From Amphibalanus amphitrite (taxonomy: Eukaryota > Arthropoda > Thecostraca > Balanomorpha > Balanidae), in assembly GCF_019059575.1 (NCBI RefSeq), contig NW_024881696.1, forward strand, positions 744,001-808,000: 64,000 bases of DNA, in the 5' to 3' direction. Position 1 is the first letter of the stretch; each line of letters opens with the position of its first letter. The position numbers were made by a program, and so were the translations under genes. Positions 13,705 to 24,902 of the stretch are shown in pieces. The notes under the pieces were generated by a model. That model was given only the letters and a program-made list of their open reading frames with translations. It had not been told where the DNA came from and ran no database searches.

Positions 13705-14715
13705 TAGCACGGAGAAAAAAGCATGCACGGCAAACTGAATAGAGTAACGCAACACATCCATTGTGAATCTGCACCAGCTGCGTTTCTGATTGCTTTCAGT
13801 GGTTTTATTTCGCTGAATTATCAACTTTCCAAAGCGATGTGTTCAAGATGCACATAATTCAATGCTGGCAATATCCACAGCCGGGGGATTCTAAAACTGG
13901 GAGCCTTTTGTGAGAGACAAAATTATAATAAATGAAAAAAGGTGTCAGTTTCTGCTTAATAAGCTGCATTGTCTGAAAACCAGAACTCCTTGCTTCTTAA
14001 TCAAATCATGTGTCAAAGTATAATCCACCATTCCCGCATGCCTGCATATTAGCATAAGAAAGCAGAATCAAATAAACAAAACAGCGCAGCGTCTTTGAAC
14101 CACCGCAGGAAGTCTCGAAATGCGTTCTCCTCAGACTGCCCGTCGTCTTCCGCTGTCGCCGGGCGGCGGTCCCCTCTGATCTAACGTCCCCTCCCTGAGG
14201 AACGGTCTGGGAACTCCTGTAGCGCTGACAGCTGCCGATCACCGTATCGGTTCCTGATATGTCGTCGGAAGGCGGCGTCGCTCTATTTCTGCTCCTTCCC
14301 GCCGCGGAGGGCGAGGTCACTCGGCGGCATTTGTCTGTCAGCGCGGTGCGGGTCATCAGAGGGCGGTGCCGACGGCGGCAGCTGCAGTGACGCGGCTGGG
14401 GCGGCGCCGGGGTCGGCGGTGGTCTTTGGTCGCGCGCGTGGTACACAACCTCCGCGGCTGATCGGTGTTGTTTGTGTTGTTGGGCACAGCGACGCCGTGC
14501 TGGCCAGTCTGGGTCATCGGGGCGATCGTGTGTGAGCTGGTCCAGTGTCATCAGACTACACGCCGACATCCTTGCATCATGACCGACCGCAATGATGAAT
14601 TGTAAGCGCTGAATGCTCGGGAAGTGATGGCAGGAAGTGGTCCTGTATATGTCGTCATGCACAGAAGGAACGCTGGATTGAGTATTCGTTAAACAGGCCG
14701 CACATATGCCAGCTA
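13705..14715. other. Unassigned DNA with GC-rich block 14100-14560
   Basis: A minus-strand open frame of 274 codons (14006-14830) crosses the block. Its first part lies in the terminal region of the neighbouring transposon, and its middle is Arg/Pro-rich low-complexity sequence. I do not treat it as a gene. Confidence 0.35.
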
Positions 14716-14846
14716 CACTGAAAACAAAATGACACAAAAAACGACTAAAAACGCACAGGCAAAGCATGTTAACTAGGCTTTCTTGTGTACCCTGCATCAT
14801 GCATTTTTTGACCCGTCGCAGACGTGTCAATTTACAAATGTGTTAA

Positions 14847-15728
14847 CCCTCGCATGTGTGCGGCGTTTGCCAGCTTCTAATGTGTAGGGGGGGGGGTCGG
14901 TTGGACCCCCCCCCTTGCCGTTTGGCCCCTGATCGAGCTAGAGCTTCGCGGAAAAAACGAGCGTGTTGCCCGTGACGAGAGGAAGCCGATGATACCCAAT
15001 TTTAAGGTCCTAGGTCATTGGTTGACCTTCCAGGTCAGGTCAATGACCCAAAGTCGGGAAAATCGGGACCTGTTAGAAAGTCGTAAAGTGTGGCTGTTAC
15101 GGGGTTTTTCGGGGTGCTGATCACGAATATCGTGTTAGTTTTGATCACAGATGATGTCTTGAAGCATTTAGACCAGGTCGGGTCAGGTCAGGTCAGGTCA
15201 ACCAGTAGGCGTCGTGACGGGTATTCGTAGTACGTGTCAACCGCCTCTGACAGCTTCGTAACATGTTACGAAGTCACCAAAACTACTTCGTAAATGTTCA
15301 AATGGTTGCTAAATTCGAATTCAGCTCCAAAAACTAGCCTAGAAACATGTAAAACTCGAAAAAGTGACCCGAGGTCACCCGAGGTCACCAAAGGTCAATG
15401 ACCTGACCTGACCTTCAGGTGACCTTGACACACACGGGAGTAACATGAAATCACATGTTTGAACGTTTGAAACCACGAAAAGCTTGCAAACACGCGGCTA
15501 GTGCGAGCCGACATACGCGAAATCGCGATTCCGGCCAAACATGGTCTCGGAAAAGAGGTCACAGGTCAAAGGTCATTTGGGTCAGGGTCATGAAATTTTC
15601 AGGGTAGGTGTAAAATTGATCAATGCGAGGGTACTGAAAGTTTCGTCGCGATCGGCCGCTTTTTACGCGAGTTATTCGCGAAAAACCATGGGGGGTCCAT
15701 CCGACCCCCCCCCCTACACATGCGAGGG
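14847..15728. mobile_element. TTAA-flanked piggyBac-like MITE, family 1 copy A
   Basis: The ends are CCCTCGCATGTGT and its complement, flanked by TTAA (14843-14846, 15729-15732), as in piggyBac. Just inside lies a G-run/C-run hairpin with loop TCGGTTGGA. The interior has no long frame but many AGGTCA half-sites: an AGGTCAATGACCC near-palindrome (15037-15049), a GGTCA run (15178-15198), a perfect AGGTCAATGACCT palindrome (15392-15404) and three half-sites with 1-bp spacing (15556-15575). It interrupts the CACTGAAAAC element. Confidence 0.88.
15392..15404. promoter_or_regulatory. Perfect AGGTCA IR1 palindrome
   Basis: AGGTCAATGACCT is the 1-bp-spaced inverted repeat known as the preferred site of the ecdysone receptor/USP heterodimer. 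It sits inside the TTAA element and recurs at 29959-29971 and 60860-60872. Binding is inferred from the sequence match only. Confidence 0.4.
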
Positions 15729-15975
15729 TTAACCCAGTCGTGTTGTGTCCTAAACACAATATCATTGTGTCTTCCTTCAACACATAAGGCTTGTGTGAAT
15801 ACATTGCAGAATACAAGGTATATGTGTTACTAAATTTAACACAAATCGCAAGTGAAAGAAGGAAACACGTGGTGATTATGTAGTTTGTTGCCGGGGCGCA
15901 GTTGAAGGGACGTTGGCTTTGGCTGGACAGGCTGACTGCCAAAGCCGGGCCCCGAGTGGAATCGGGCGCTCGGAT

Positions 15976-16085
15976 GCGGTCAGGGCTGAGTACCCGGCCG
16001 GCCGACCCATACGGTCAGGGCGCGGTCAGGGCTGAGCACGCGGGCGGCCGACCCATACCAATACGAGGCCGCCGACCCATACACG
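15976..16085. repeat. GC-rich minisatellite, about 2.5 units
   Basis: A unit of roughly 49 bp containing GGTCAGGGCTGAG and GGCCGACCCATAC is present twice, followed by a partial third unit. It lies in the right half of the interrupted CACTGAAAAC element. Confidence 0.7.
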
Positions 16086-16769
16086 AGCTGGGGTTGCGCC
16101 CGGTCGGCACTTCAGAGCCGAAGGGTGAACGCGTCACGTGGACAGCTCAATCGGAGCACCAAGTGACAATGCCCCAAATTGGAGGACTACTGTACAATAC
16201 AGTTGTCCAGACAGCCGGAATAGATTCACAGCCACCGATTTTTTCAAATATATCCTATATAGACCGAGGAGTCTCTTCCTCCAAGCAGACGTTAATTAGC
16301 TATGCTTCAGCTTGCACTTGATGTAATTAGCGCATATTGCTCTAGACAATTTATCATGTATCGACTCCCTCGGCTGTATTGTGCATTTTGACCTTTCTCA
16401 AAACACTTTGGCAAATTTTTAGAAAAACCCAGCATAAAAGTCGGTGCTCGAAAAATGCCCTCTATTGCCCCATCTGAAGTAAAGGTTCAGAGGTCGCTCA
16501 CTGGTGGATGGCACGGTGTATTTGTGCAAGGGTACACGTCTACCATATCCGACAACACATGATTTCGATACACTGATGCATTACATTCGTCCAGCGTGCT
16601 TGGCACGATAAAATTGTGTCATTATTCTGTTTTATGTGTTATCAAACGTGTCGAAGGTCCCGCCAAGCGTGAAAATACACAGCCTTATTGTGTTTTGGGT
16701 GCGATTAACACATGACTGATGTGTTACCAGTACAGAACATGCCCTCACTGTGTCGATTTGTTTTCAGTG

Positions 16770-18990
16770 TACGACAACGACCATGGCCGTGGGATATGAT
16801 CATTAATAATAGTCGATTGCTGAAATGGGTCTCGCGAAAGGAACACATGGCGATAACTCGGAAGTCATACACTTTCGTGTCACCTGTCATTGTATGTCCA
16901 ACGTTCTGCACACAGCGCGACTGATATAAGGCAGAAAGAGCTAAATAAACATAAGGCACTCAGAAAAAGAGCATGGGGTGTGCCAGGTCAGGGCCGGTGC
17001 TACCGTGGTCCGTGGAGTATATACATATGTTAAGTACTGCCGATCCCTTTTATCGCACTCACCTTGAGACAGATTTTGTTGCGTCGGTGGAATAATCGAT
17101 CAGCCCTGAAGTATTTACGGTGGCGTGATAGATTCACGATTGGGTCGCTTCCTCGCTGCACAAGCGTTGAAAAAATCGCCGCTGACGAAAGGAGAGACCT
17201 AAAAACAGAACCCCAAACACGCTACAGCCCTGTTACCTAATTGTAGCAGGTGACTGTCCTAGTCCACAGCAAGACAAAAATCGCGATTTTGCTTTTTCTC
17301 CTTGTCCTTAGGTTTGTTGAGTTCCACCCTATTTGCTAAAGAATCAAGCACTATACTATACGATAGTATTAACCAAGCTGTATCCTGCTATTATCTGAAA
17401 ACGTTTAGTTCAATAGCTTGCTGCGTATTGCTGGTGAATGGCTATGATCGTCATTGATACTACGTGTGCAGATTATTGAATAATTGACGACGTCAGAGAG
17501 AATGCTGGATCTTCTAAATAAGTGACGTCAAAAGACCATAATTGGTGCTACATATGGTATCAATCAGTTGTTATCTGGTAATGTCAACGTACAGTCAACG
17601 TCAACGTCATATGTTTACATATTGTGTGCTGTGCACCGCGTGTTTAGTATGATCTTTGAATGGCACCACGCACTTGCTCATTGTGCATTTAGGGCCAATA
17701 TGTATGCAAACTTATTCCTGACTGTTCAATGTTCAGCATCAGAGCATACGAGCCCTAATTGTTGGCGCTAGACCGTGACGTAACAAAGCACACAAGCAAA
17801 CTTGCAACATAAACTCGAGCGGGCCGCATCTGTGCCCTGAATCGGTACCGTGCGTCACGACACTGACTATCAAATTTACAAACACAGAAACATAATTGGT
17901 CGTGCGTCAGAGCTCGATCTTGGTGATCCCACCGCCCACGGCAGTCAGCCGTCACCGCCTTCGGGCAATTACGCCCTGGGTCAATGGTTAGGTGGCCTGG
18001 GGTAGCGGCCCACCCGAACTAACATTTCACTTCTCGTAAATCAGTCAGGTCCTGCAGAATCATTGATTTCAGAGGAGTTATCAGTTATCGATGGTCTTCA
18101 GTTTTAGCCAAGGAAATTCGAGATGACATTGGAAGCGTCCCAGCGTTTGCTGCGTTATCAGAAAATGTTGAAAAATGTGTCATTGATTGTTGGAGGAGTC
18201 ATAAAACAGCATTTTTACTCTATTGTGTAATTGCTTTGGTAAGTATATGTGTAGAATGTAGATAATGTTTAATACAAATGGTAAATGAGTGACGGAAGCT
18301 GCGCTAGCATGGCCTCGGGAATTTAGTTCCTTATTGTAATAATGACGAATCAAGACCAGGAAGTTCAACATGAGAGCATCTGAGTATTCATATTCAACAT
18401 ACCAATGTGTTTTTATCATTCTATCAAAAAGGCCAGTCTGGACGAGTACCCTACACCTTGCATGATATGATCATACATTCCGCTCAAAATTTCATTGACC
18501 GAGGACGACCTACACAACAGGGCTGAATTAAAGCTACACGAGGCCTTCATTCCATTCACACACGTCTGTGCAGCCTTCGACAGTGGAGATTACTGTACTT
18601 CCTCGTGTGGCGCATGCAAGAGCAATGAGATATAACACTTGGTGCAAGTGGAGTGCACTAGAATGCAGCGCTGCATTGCACATTTGACTGAACTACAGGC
18701 CACACGTAGGTTTGGTAGTCTGCACACCTTTGGAAAACATCCCCCAGGCAAATTGGTTGGATGAATCTGGGTTAGAGTGCTGCGCAGTTTCTGCGATCTT
18801 CCTTGTTCTACGCTGATCAACCACACACGTTTAAGAGATAAGCAATGAAGCAAAACATTATAAAGTTTCGTGCAAAAGCTGGAAACATACACCAATCCAT
18901 GAGACTTTCTCAGATCGAGTAAAAAATGACAGCGTTAAGTCATGCCTAGTTACGTATCTCCGAATTCGGTGTCTTCCATTGCACACATTA
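16770..18990. other. Unassigned DNA
   Basis: No gene, RNA or bounded repeat recognised. Open frames are short and unlike known proteins. Confidence 0.35.
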
Positions 18991-19267
18991 GCCTTTTTCA
19001 CGACGGCCATCTGGTACACGTTTGGTGCACATCTGGTACAGATTAGATGCAGATTTGGTCAAATTAGGTTCAGTGTGTCTCTTAGCAGCTATCAACTATA
19101 GGGTTGCACTAATTGCTTATATGCCTCCTTTGTCATATTATCAGAGAGCATCATCGATTAAAACACTGAAATAAATTCATAAAATGAAGATATTTGCTGT
19201 AAAAGAAATTAGGTGCAAATTTGGTCAAATTAGGTGCACTCGCCGGACAGCCCGTCGTGAAAACGGC
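18991..19267. mobile_element. Short MITE with GCC...TTTTCACGACGG ends
   Basis: The left end GCCTTTTTCACGACGGCC matches the complement of the right end (GCCGTTTTCACGACGGGC) with two differences. TA flanks both sides. Inside, GGTGCA and TTTGGTCAAATTAGGT motifs recur near both ends. It is non-coding. Confidence 0.6.
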
Positions 19268-20414
19268 TATTACGAGCCGACAAAATAGGCCTGAATTTCA
19301 TTCAACCATAACGAAAAGTCGAGACATCAAACAATAATGATTGTGTGAAAAATCTGTCAAACACATAAAAGGTTTGTCGTCAGCCTGCTGCTTGTCGCTA
19401 TGGTCACCTATACAGTACATATTACATACACTCCTCTCCTTTGTTCCACCATGACCTGACTCCGTCCAACTTGCCGGCTAGATTTTCTCACATACACATG
19501 TACCTCTCTATGCTTTTTAATCTCGCTGCTGATGCTCAACCCAGCGTCTGTATCTTCCCATCTGGGCATGTGTCGAACGTATCACGCCCCAGATGGGCCC
19601 CAATTTAATTTACCCTCGTTCAGTCTGCCGTAATTGAATTGTCGCCGTCGGCGGCCCTGGCGGAGTGAGGTCAGCGTCCGTTTGGGGCGGCCGGCCGGTG
19701 CCAAGCCGGCGCCCCTCCCTCCCTCTCTTGGGTCTCCGAGGTGCCGGAGCTACGGCCGGGCCCAGACAGCACGGCTCCCGAGCCGACCCGAGCCGCAGCC
19801 CGCAGCCACTCCATCACAAACAGGGCACCGCCGCACCAGCTGCCCCAGTTCTGGCGGGCGTCCATCAAAGTCAGTGCCGCCGTGCCCGGTCAGACCATCT
19901 CCCAGCAGGGGGAAGAGCCTTGCACCGCTCCGCAGCCGCGTCAAAACAAACAGCGGCCGCTGCTCTCTGCAGCGACCCGGAGACCCCAATAACTGGCCGC
20001 CGGCGGAGCGGCCGGATGGAGGGTGACCCGGGTCACTCTGTCATCGCTCTGCCAGACCTGCGCCAGAACTGCCTCGACGCGAACCTGGGAAACTACGGTG
20101 GATTGGGTCAGCCCTCTCCTGCGCAGCGCTACAGTGGATTTATATAGCTCAAACTTTCCGTGACTAGCCGATCAGGCGTGCTTTATTTGTGGAAGGTTCT
20201 TTGCGCCTCAGGCACTTTATGAAAATAGATGCAGATTCTGTTGGACGAAACGCAATATCTTTGACTAAACTTTGGATATATTCAGTTGCAACTTGCAACG
20301 AAAGCCTTGTAAAACTTTTGCACTTTGCATATGTATGGTTGCTTTACTGATTCCTGTTAGAGTTATCATCATGCATGAAGTAAAATAAGTGATGCGTTTA
20401 ACTTTATAACTTAA
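19268..20414. other. Unassigned DNA with CpG island 19630-20140
   Basis: The island holds overlapping open frames in several frames on both strands (for example 160 codons at 19665-20147, plus). None resembles a known protein. A promoter or first exon is possible; direction cannot be decided. Confidence 0.35.
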
Positions 20415-21600
20415 CCCGCGCCCCACTGGGGTCTGCGTATAACACGCCCTACTGGGGGGGGGGGGGCTATGCATACTGCATAGCCCCCCCCCCTCCTAAC
20501 TCCGAAACTATTAAGCCGATCGTCAAAATTCAAACGGCGTCTGATAGCCCCGGAAAAACTGTCGAGCGAAACCTAATTTCATTGACCTCGAGGTCACCGA
20601 TGACGTCACAGGTCAGGTCAAAGTAAAAATTATTAGCATTTTGCTTGTTCACGTTTTGGGCTCTGGCCGCCGTCTTACAAGTCAGATCAGGCTCATTTTT
20701 GGATCACACACTCGTGAACAGATGCTCTAGATACCCCGAGGGTACCAAACTTGTACTTTGATTTTCAGGTCAAGGTCAGGTCATCACAGGTCACGAAAAT
20801 ATTATATCATGCGTCGGTCACGTGACACATGTTTTATGGTCCATTTAGGCCAGAGATTTCGAATGTGATGTCGTCTGTGTCATTCGAGGTCATTTTGAGT
20901 CGAATGTAGCTTAGGTCAGGTCACTTTCAGGTCAAAAAAGGTCAAATTTTGAAGTTAAAATTTTTCAACAAAAAAGGTGTCTATTGGATGCAGTTTGAGC
21001 TCAGGAACACGGTGGTGCTATTTATATTGGCGTACGATGTCAAATACGTGCTGAAAAATTGATTTGAAAAAATTAATAATTGTGAATTTTTTGCAATAAT
21101 GCGTAAAACTTGGCCATTTTTGAAGATATTTAGCTAAAACTTGCTAGAATTAGTCACAATAATGCGTTCTATCACATATTTTCGGGTTTTTTTCGAAAAG
21201 TCAAAAACTTTTTGAAAAAATGTAAAAATATAAATTTTGGATTTTATTATATCAAATTTTCGTAATTTTCAAAATTTCGAAAATCCGAGATAGCAGTTTG
21301 ATAGCGCAGTCTATTCTGAGTCCTCTCATGCAAAGAAATTGGATCTAGCTTAAAAACTGAGCTCTTGGGAGCGATTGCCGTGGTTCAATGTTTTGCGTCG
21401 AAATCGGCCGAACATGACGTCACTCTGACGTCATTTCCGGCCGACCTATGGTAGCTACGAAGTTAAAATTTTGACACAAGGTGTCAAATTGATGCAGCCG
21501 AAGGTACTGAAAGTTTGGCGTCAATATGTCAAGCGGTTTGGAAGTTATTGCAGAAAAACGGGAGGGGGGCTATAAATAGCCCCCCCCAGTGGGGCGCGGG
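20415..21600. mobile_element. TTAA-flanked piggyBac-like MITE, family 2 copy A
   Basis: The ends are CCCGCGCCCCACTGGGG and its complement with TTAA on each side (20411-20414, 21601-21604). G-run/C-run hairpins with loops CTATGCATACTGCATAG (left) and CTATAAATAG (right) sit inside the termini. The interior has AGGTCA clusters at about 20592-20622, 20766-20797 and 20914-20944, including TCAAGGTCA. The complement of its right end aligns with the left end of 58559-59737. It contains no transposase. Confidence 0.88.
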
Positions 21601-21802
21601 TTAAGCAGTTGTTCTAGAAAAATCGGCTCAACCGTTTCAGTCTGTTTCGAATGTGATAAAGACAACATGTTAGGAAAATGTAGGTGTGCCATTAAACCCG
21701 TGAGAAAATAGCAAAAATGCCAAAATCAAATTAGTAATAGATTGTTATCGTTTCTATTATTTCTAAATGTATTTTGTCTCTCAAGCTAATAGTGACAAGA
21801 GC

Positions 21803-22300
21803 AAAGGCCGCCCCACACTGGACCTCGCATGCGGGTTGCGAGTCTGCGGGTTACGGATTTGTGGGTGTCATACTCGTTCTTGGAGTGAGAACGCAATTCT
21901 CATGCGCAAATTGACCTGTTGCAGTCGGCGCGCCCAAAAATCCCAATAAACAAACAAACGCCATTCTCGTATACTCACACTCCATGAATGCTGTGAAGAC
22001 GATACACCTTCAGAAAATCACGTACTATCTCAATAACAGCACAACGAAACAATAACCAACACCAACAAAACACATCAAAACCCGCAGCCCTCGCAGCGAG
22101 GAAAACCGAAAGTTGACTCAAAGCCAACGTTGAACCTTTGGAATGCGACTCGAGGTAGCTCGCGAGTAAAAAAACTCGCAGCCTCGCTCGTTAGATGGCA
22201 GTAAGGATCACTCAACGTAGAGTATATTCTTTAACTTTGAAGAAACCCTCATACCCACAAACTCGCAACCCGCATGCGAGGTCCAGTGTGGGGTGGCTTT
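21803..22300. mobile_element. MITE with about 50-bp terminal repeats
   Basis: The ends AAAGGCCGCCCCACACTGGA and AAAGCCACCCCACACTGGA (complement of the right end) are the start of roughly 50-bp inverted repeats that also share CCTCGCATGCGGGTTGCGAG. The interior is non-coding. The target duplication is not clear. Confidence 0.7.
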
Positions 22301-24245
22301 AAAAGGAGCTGAATCCCCTTTGCAACGAAAATTTAGATATATAATGTGATGATCAAACCCATCGGAGAAGACAGACTAAGCAGCTTGTGATATTTGGCCC
22401 CAGCTTGAGGACGGAAAGGAGTTGAAGCTTGAGCTCAAACGCTAACTACACCTAATACCTATAGTTGGCGAGAGTAACTCAGTCATAACATTTCATTTCC
22501 GTGGAAAAGAGAATACCACTTTCATTCGAGCACCAGTCTACTTAATCCTTGAACACGACCTGCGTATTCCTCCTCGCGTAATACCAGGGCCGTTTATTTC
22601 ATCGTCCGGCCCGACAGCCCTTCACACACGCGTGTGGGTAGTAGTAGTACGGTACGCTCCTGCAGTCCCATTGATCAACAAAGTCTTAGGCTAAGTGATT
22701 CTTCGATTCGAGCTGCACAAAATTACCCGATAATCTAGCGGATCCAGGAAGCGAAGGCGGCTATATTGACAGCCGATCTTGCCGGCCGTTGGGCGATCAC
22801 CACAGCTCAGCAACTCTGCACTGGACGCCGGGCTTGCATCAGCACAGCGGCCACTCGTCACCGCCTCTCAGCGGTCATACCCTGTCCATCATCAGCGACG
22901 AAAGGGTCCAGCTGATCTGACTGACAGCACCGCGGTTTCATCAGCCGCCGGTCCCGACTATTCGACTCGGTTGGAAGGGACGCCGGGAAGTAGGGACGCT
23001 TGAGGACGTCAGGGCGCCGGGATGTCGGGAAGTTGGGACGCAAAGTTGCTGTAAAGCAGGGCTAAGACGCCATTATGTCGTGATGTATTGGTACGCCTTG
23101 TCTATGGGACTCTGGGCAGGGACCACAGCCATCGGGACGAAGGAATCCGGATGTCGAGACGCTGGAAAATCGAGGCGTTGGAACCGCCCGGACGATGGAA
23201 AGGCAGTACGCCGGGAATATCGGGATTCGGGACGTTGAGACTTCAAGTCGTTCAGGAACCTGCGACCAAAGCCGTTAAGGCTTCCTGAAACATCGAAACA
23301 CTGTGACACGTCTATCCATCGTGCGATGCACTAGGAGAGCTGCCAATGACGCCCTCTTCGGCAGGATCCGCGCTAATCGAATCCTTGTGAACTGCTCATC
23401 CTTGCGTCAGCCCAAACCGCAACCGGGCTCTCAGATGGGCCCCCCTCATTAATCCCAGGTGGTTTGAATTGAGATACCGTGCTGTTTCCATAGGCGATTA
23501 ATGTCTCAACAAGGTGTCTATCTATAACTTGGCTCATCAGCCCGTGGGAAAGCTGCTTTAAACCCTATGTAACCAGAGCAGAATAAAGAGTGTTCCGGGT
23601 GTTAATTGGAACTGCAATATTTGAGTCATAACCGTCCACGCATGGTCTCATAAAATCGACGTCAATTGCATGACTCGCCACATTATTTCGGTTTGCAAAT
23701 CAAACCACATAGACTTCACGAGTAACTATCAAGTAAGGGCCAGGCCGACATGAAGAGAACCCAGATCATCGGCATTGCCAGCATCTCTGACGCAGACCGC
23801 TGGGCGCTGATTCAGCTTGGCTTCAGCATGTCCATTTTGGCAGGTGACCGGGATTCGTTCCGGCAGTGTCATCGCAGTGTCGCTGAGGCTGAGTTCGTAG
23901 AATCACCGTTTATACGGCAACATCCTCACATACTACGCATAAGTTGTTTCGTCAATCTCTGCCTGTCTATTAAAGCTACTTTGCATTTGCAATTCATTCA
24001 GATAGCTAGCTAAGAGTTCAGCGTCACAGCTCGTGAACGCACTGACCAGAAAAAGGCATCGACGTTGGAAAAAAAGACGTTTGGGCCTTCAATCCATTTT
24101 TTTACATTGACCAATATCTAATGCGCAGCTTAGTTTGGATGACATCACGAGTGACGCCAGGTTAGCCTCTGCTGCGGCGCGAGCCTGTAGAGCTCTTGGG
24201 TCACGGATGCACGAGGAAGAGGTGGAAAACACACTGTGCTAATTA
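22301..24245. other. Unassigned DNA with degenerate GGGACG repeats
   Basis: Around 22975-23045 and 23130-23240 short units like CGGGATGTCGGGACG recur imperfectly, giving low-complexity open frames. No gene recognised. Confidence 0.35.
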
Positions 24246-24902
24246 CGGAGCGAGCGAAGCGAGCGTAGTCTTTCCTTAGATTAACGGAAATTTCTGAGTA
24301 TGAGCGGCCGGCCGGCCGGCCGGCCGGCCGGCGATTTTGCGAGGCTTATATCTCAGCAACCACTTGACCGATTTACACGCGGTAATTTTTGTATGGTAGC
24401 TTCATTCCTTCTACCAAGTATTGGACTATTCCCGATGTATGTGGGTGACCCCTTATGCACGTGCCACGTGCAAAACGAAGAGGTGTCAGTTTTGTAATTG
24501 TTGCAATATCTCGGTAACTACTTGGCCGATCGCGCTGAAAGTTGGCATGTAGGTAGGCACCCACTAGGCACTGCATATACATGTGCCAGAGTTGGGGTGC
24601 TGCTGCACGTGCGCACGTGCAGGGGTCGTTTCCAGATCTCGGGAACAGCTGGACCGATTGCGCTCAAATTTGGTACACGGTTAGGGACCGGTTAGTAGGG
24701 TGCCGTGCACAAGTCAGTTGGGACCCATTTTGCACGTGCGCACGTGCAGGGTGCCGCTTCCAGATCTCGAGAACGGCTGGGCCGATTGTGCCCAAATTTG
24801 GCACATCGCTAGAGACCAGTTAGTAGGGTGCCGTGCACAAGTCAGTTGGAGGTACCCCCTCGCAATTTCGCACGTGCAAGGCCCACCCTCTCGCTCGCTC
24901 CG
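24246..24902. mobile_element. CGGAGCGAGCGA-ended element with E-box tandem units
   Basis: A 12-bp inverted terminal repeat CGGAGCGAGCGA is flanked by TTA on both sides (24243-24245, 24903-24905). Inside are a (GGCC)n tract at 24305-24332 and repeated units containing AGATCTCG.GAAC.GCTGG.CCGATTG and the palindrome TGCACGTGCGCACGTGCA (24604-24621 and 24731-24748, 127 bp apart). Open frames across the units are repeats, not a known protein. Confidence 0.6.

Larger units (their letters stand above)
14716..16769. mobile_element. CACTGAAAAC-ended element, interrupted
   Basis: The left end CACTGAAAACAAAATGACAC at 14716 matches the complement of the right end at 16769, and both are flanked by TA. 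ACACAAT/GTGTTA-like subterminal motifs recur near both ends. A TTAA-type element (14847-15728) is inserted within it, so the original element was about 1.17 kb. No transposase is visible. The CACTG start recalls the CACTA/Chapaev group, but the 2-bp flank does not match the usual target duplication there, so this stays open. Confidence 0.65.

Noticed and set aside
14006..14830. 274-codon minus-strand frame with a hydrophobic N-terminal segment
   Set aside because: Its first ~38 codons lie in the end of the CACTGAAAAC transposon and the rest is GC-rich low-complexity sequence; no domain is recognisable.
15541..15732. Repeated small frame (MVSEKRSQVKG...) also at 30118 and 61019
   Set aside because: It recurs because the MITE recurs; it runs through half-site repeats and the terminal hairpin, so it is not a protein.
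19634..20147. 130- and 160-codon plus frames
   Set aside because: Overlapping frames in a GC-rich block with no family resemblance.
24302..24335. (GGCC)n run as a possible regulatory site
   Set aside because: It is a simple repeat inside a TIR-bounded element.
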